NCBI GenBank assembly: GCA_021014945.1
Contig: MU266547.1
Location: forward strand, 1 to 47,345
Reading direction: 5' to 3'
Length of the DNA: 47,345 bases
Origin: Leucogyrophana mollusca
Lineage: Eukaryota > Basidiomycota > Agaricomycetes > Boletales
The notes under the pieces are model-generated. The model worked only from the letters and a program-made list of their open reading frames with translations, was not told the DNA's origin and ran no database searches. Both the position numbers and the translations under genes were made by a program. Each line of letters starts with the position of its first letter. Position 1 is the stretch's first letter. Shown piece after piece: positions 45,936 to 47,345 of the stretch.

Positions 45936-47345
45936 TCAGAGTCCCCTTGCCTCAAGGCGCGAGCGGAAGATCTTCTGGAACTGTGGCACGTTGTCAAAGT
46001 TCATGAGGGTGTCGTGGTGTCCTGGGACATCAGTGTATGTTGGCTCGCTGCGGCTGAAGCCTGCCCAAGGTTTGAGCTGGTTGTTCAACCAGTCGGACTT
46101 GCTACCGTGCAAGGGAATAGCATAAAATACATCGAGCAAAGCTTTGATAGTGAAGCGTCAGAACACGTTGCCAAGATTATTGGCCACTAGGTACTCACAG
46201 ACAGAGCCTGAAGGCACGTATTCCTTGCCACACTCGATCAATGATCGAGCGATGGCGTCCCAGTGATCAAGCTTCGCCTTGGTGAGCTGGAGCTCGACGA
46301 GCCGCTCAGGAGGCGCCGCATTCAGAACAAAGTCGAGTTGCTCTTGAGGAGGTAAGGACTTCAGGGTGGGGTGAAGGTCATCGGCGTCACTCTTGGAGAT
46401 GAGACCCAAGAAGTATGACAAGTGGAGCATGCCGGCGGTTTGGTCGATCTCGTGCATGCGGCCAGCAATATGAGGAGGGATGTTGACGAGGCCCATGAAT
46501 TTTACTTCGTCGCCCATCGCCTCGAGGCGCTTGGCAACTTCGAAGGCGACAACACCGCCATAGCTGTAGCCGGCAATGGCGTACGGGCCTGCAGGCTGAG
46601 TTCTTTTGACGGCCGCAGCATAGCACGACACCATCTCGTCCATGGAGGCGAACATGGGCTGACCAGGCTCGAAACCACGAGCACGGAAAGCGTAGAAGGG
46701 GCGCTCGTTTTGGAAGTACTTGGCAAGATTGACGAAGATGAGAACCTCACCGATTCCGGGGTGGACGAAGAAGATGGGTGTCTTGTTGCCTGTGAGCTGG
46801 AGGGGCACGATAGGGTCGTACTCCTGCTGGGTGCCGTCTTTGTTGAGGAGGGCATCAACATAGTTGGCTAAGCTCGAGACTATGGGGTGCTTAATGATCT
46901 GGATGACGGAGATCTCAGGAAGGTTGAAGTGAGCCTCGGCCTCGCGCTTCAATCTGCGAAAATGTCAGTACAACGCTACCCCGAGGATTGAAGGAAGGAC
47001 AAACCTAATGACGTCGATTGAAGTACCACCGAGCTCGAAGAAATTGTCACTAGCGGAGATATCACTCTCGGCTAAGTTGAAGATGCCAGCGTAGATACTG
47101 GCGATGGCCTTCTCACTGTCTGTCGAGAGAGCGATGAAGGTAGCACCACGAGCCTCGCTGAGCAGCTCTTCGGCGCGATCAATGTGCTTCGCGAGGCCAC
47201 CCTGTTTGAAGAGGGTGGTGAGACGCGCTCGAGAAAGTTTTCCGAGCGTGGTCTTTTCCATCTGGTTGACTGGAATCGGTACAATGTGCTGGGGGGGAAG
47301 GGTGATCATCTTGATCGAGATGTCTTTGAGAGCACGGTGAGTGGC
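45936..47345 (-). CDS. NRPS-like quinone synthetase, C-terminal A10-T-TE part (partial, runs off right edge)
   Basis: Three exons on the minus strand: 47345-47005 (open), 46953-46199 and 46141-45936. The introns are 51 and 57 nt and GT-AG. They give 433 residues to the TGA at 45936. The first 50 residues are the end of an adenylation domain with the A10 lysine in EKTTLGKLSR. The thiolation domain follows, with the phosphopantetheine serine in FFELGGTSIDVIR, rebuilt across the first intron. The thioesterase domain has VHPGIGE, the nucleophile in GYSYGG, a hydrophobic lid region (HLSYFLGLI), and the C-terminal histidine in PGHHDTLM. In atromentin-type synthetases this TE joins two arylpyruvate units by C-C bonds to the quinone. 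The fragment starts just where the fragment at the left edge (1-1741) stops in the family alignment, so both may be the same gene. Confidence 0.92.

Noticed and set aside
1..47345. Two complete, independent synthetase paralogues at the two ends
   Set aside because: Neither is complete here and their contents are complementary, not overlapping. A second copy cannot be claimed from this window.

Overview
The window reads as nuclear DNA of a filamentous basidiomycete, most likely an Agaricomycete. The protein-coding genes are cut by many short introns (about 41 to 66 nt, rarely longer). Gene content also fits that group: an atromentin-type NRPS-like quinone synthetase with its aminotransferase and reductase, a NACHT-WD40 STAND protein, a class III (Nik1-type) hybrid histidine kinase, an HKD phospholipase D and a Nup84/Nup107 nucleoporin. 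All gene models below were spliced by eye from conserved frames; no search was run.

Layout. 1-1741 (minus) is the N-terminal adenylation part of an NRPS-like synthetase. 4773-5961 (plus) is a zinc-less MDR reductase. 6775-8738 (plus) is an FAD-linked oxidase. 11961-13705 (minus) is an aromatic aminotransferase. 15735-16450 (minus) is a small two-helix cysteine-rich membrane protein. 19775-32759 is a compact plus-strand block of three housekeeping or signalling genes (Nup84-like, phospholipase D, Nik1-type kinase). 33383-34169 (minus) is a GPI-anchored CFEM-like surface protein. 36618-40908 (plus) is a 1395-residue NACHT-WD40 protein. 41766-42210 (plus) is a small secreted protein. 43168-45026 (plus) is a seven-bladed WD40 protein with a long disordered tail. 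45936-47345 (minus) is the A10, T and TE end of an NRPS-like synthetase.

How they fit together. The aminotransferase would turn L-tyrosine into 4-hydroxyphenylpyruvate. An A-T-TE synthetase would dimerise that acid to a terphenylquinone such as atromentin. The adjacent reductase is the usual companion of this pair in basidiomycetes. The FAD oxidase lying between them is an extra candidate tailoring enzyme. This is inference from family and position.

The most striking observation is at the edges. The left edge stops after about residue 526 of a synthetase, and the right edge begins with a segment that would follow almost exactly in the same family. Both are on the same strand and they do not overlap. 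Joined end to start they would give one protein of about 960 residues, out of frame by a single base within a short A run. The sequence may therefore be a circular or collapsed-tandem assembly opened inside one gene, rather than a stretch carrying two paralogues.

Long gene-poor stretches (1.7-4.8, 8.7-12.0, 13.7-15.7, 16.5-19.8 and 34.2-36.6 kb) hold only short unconvincing reading frames.
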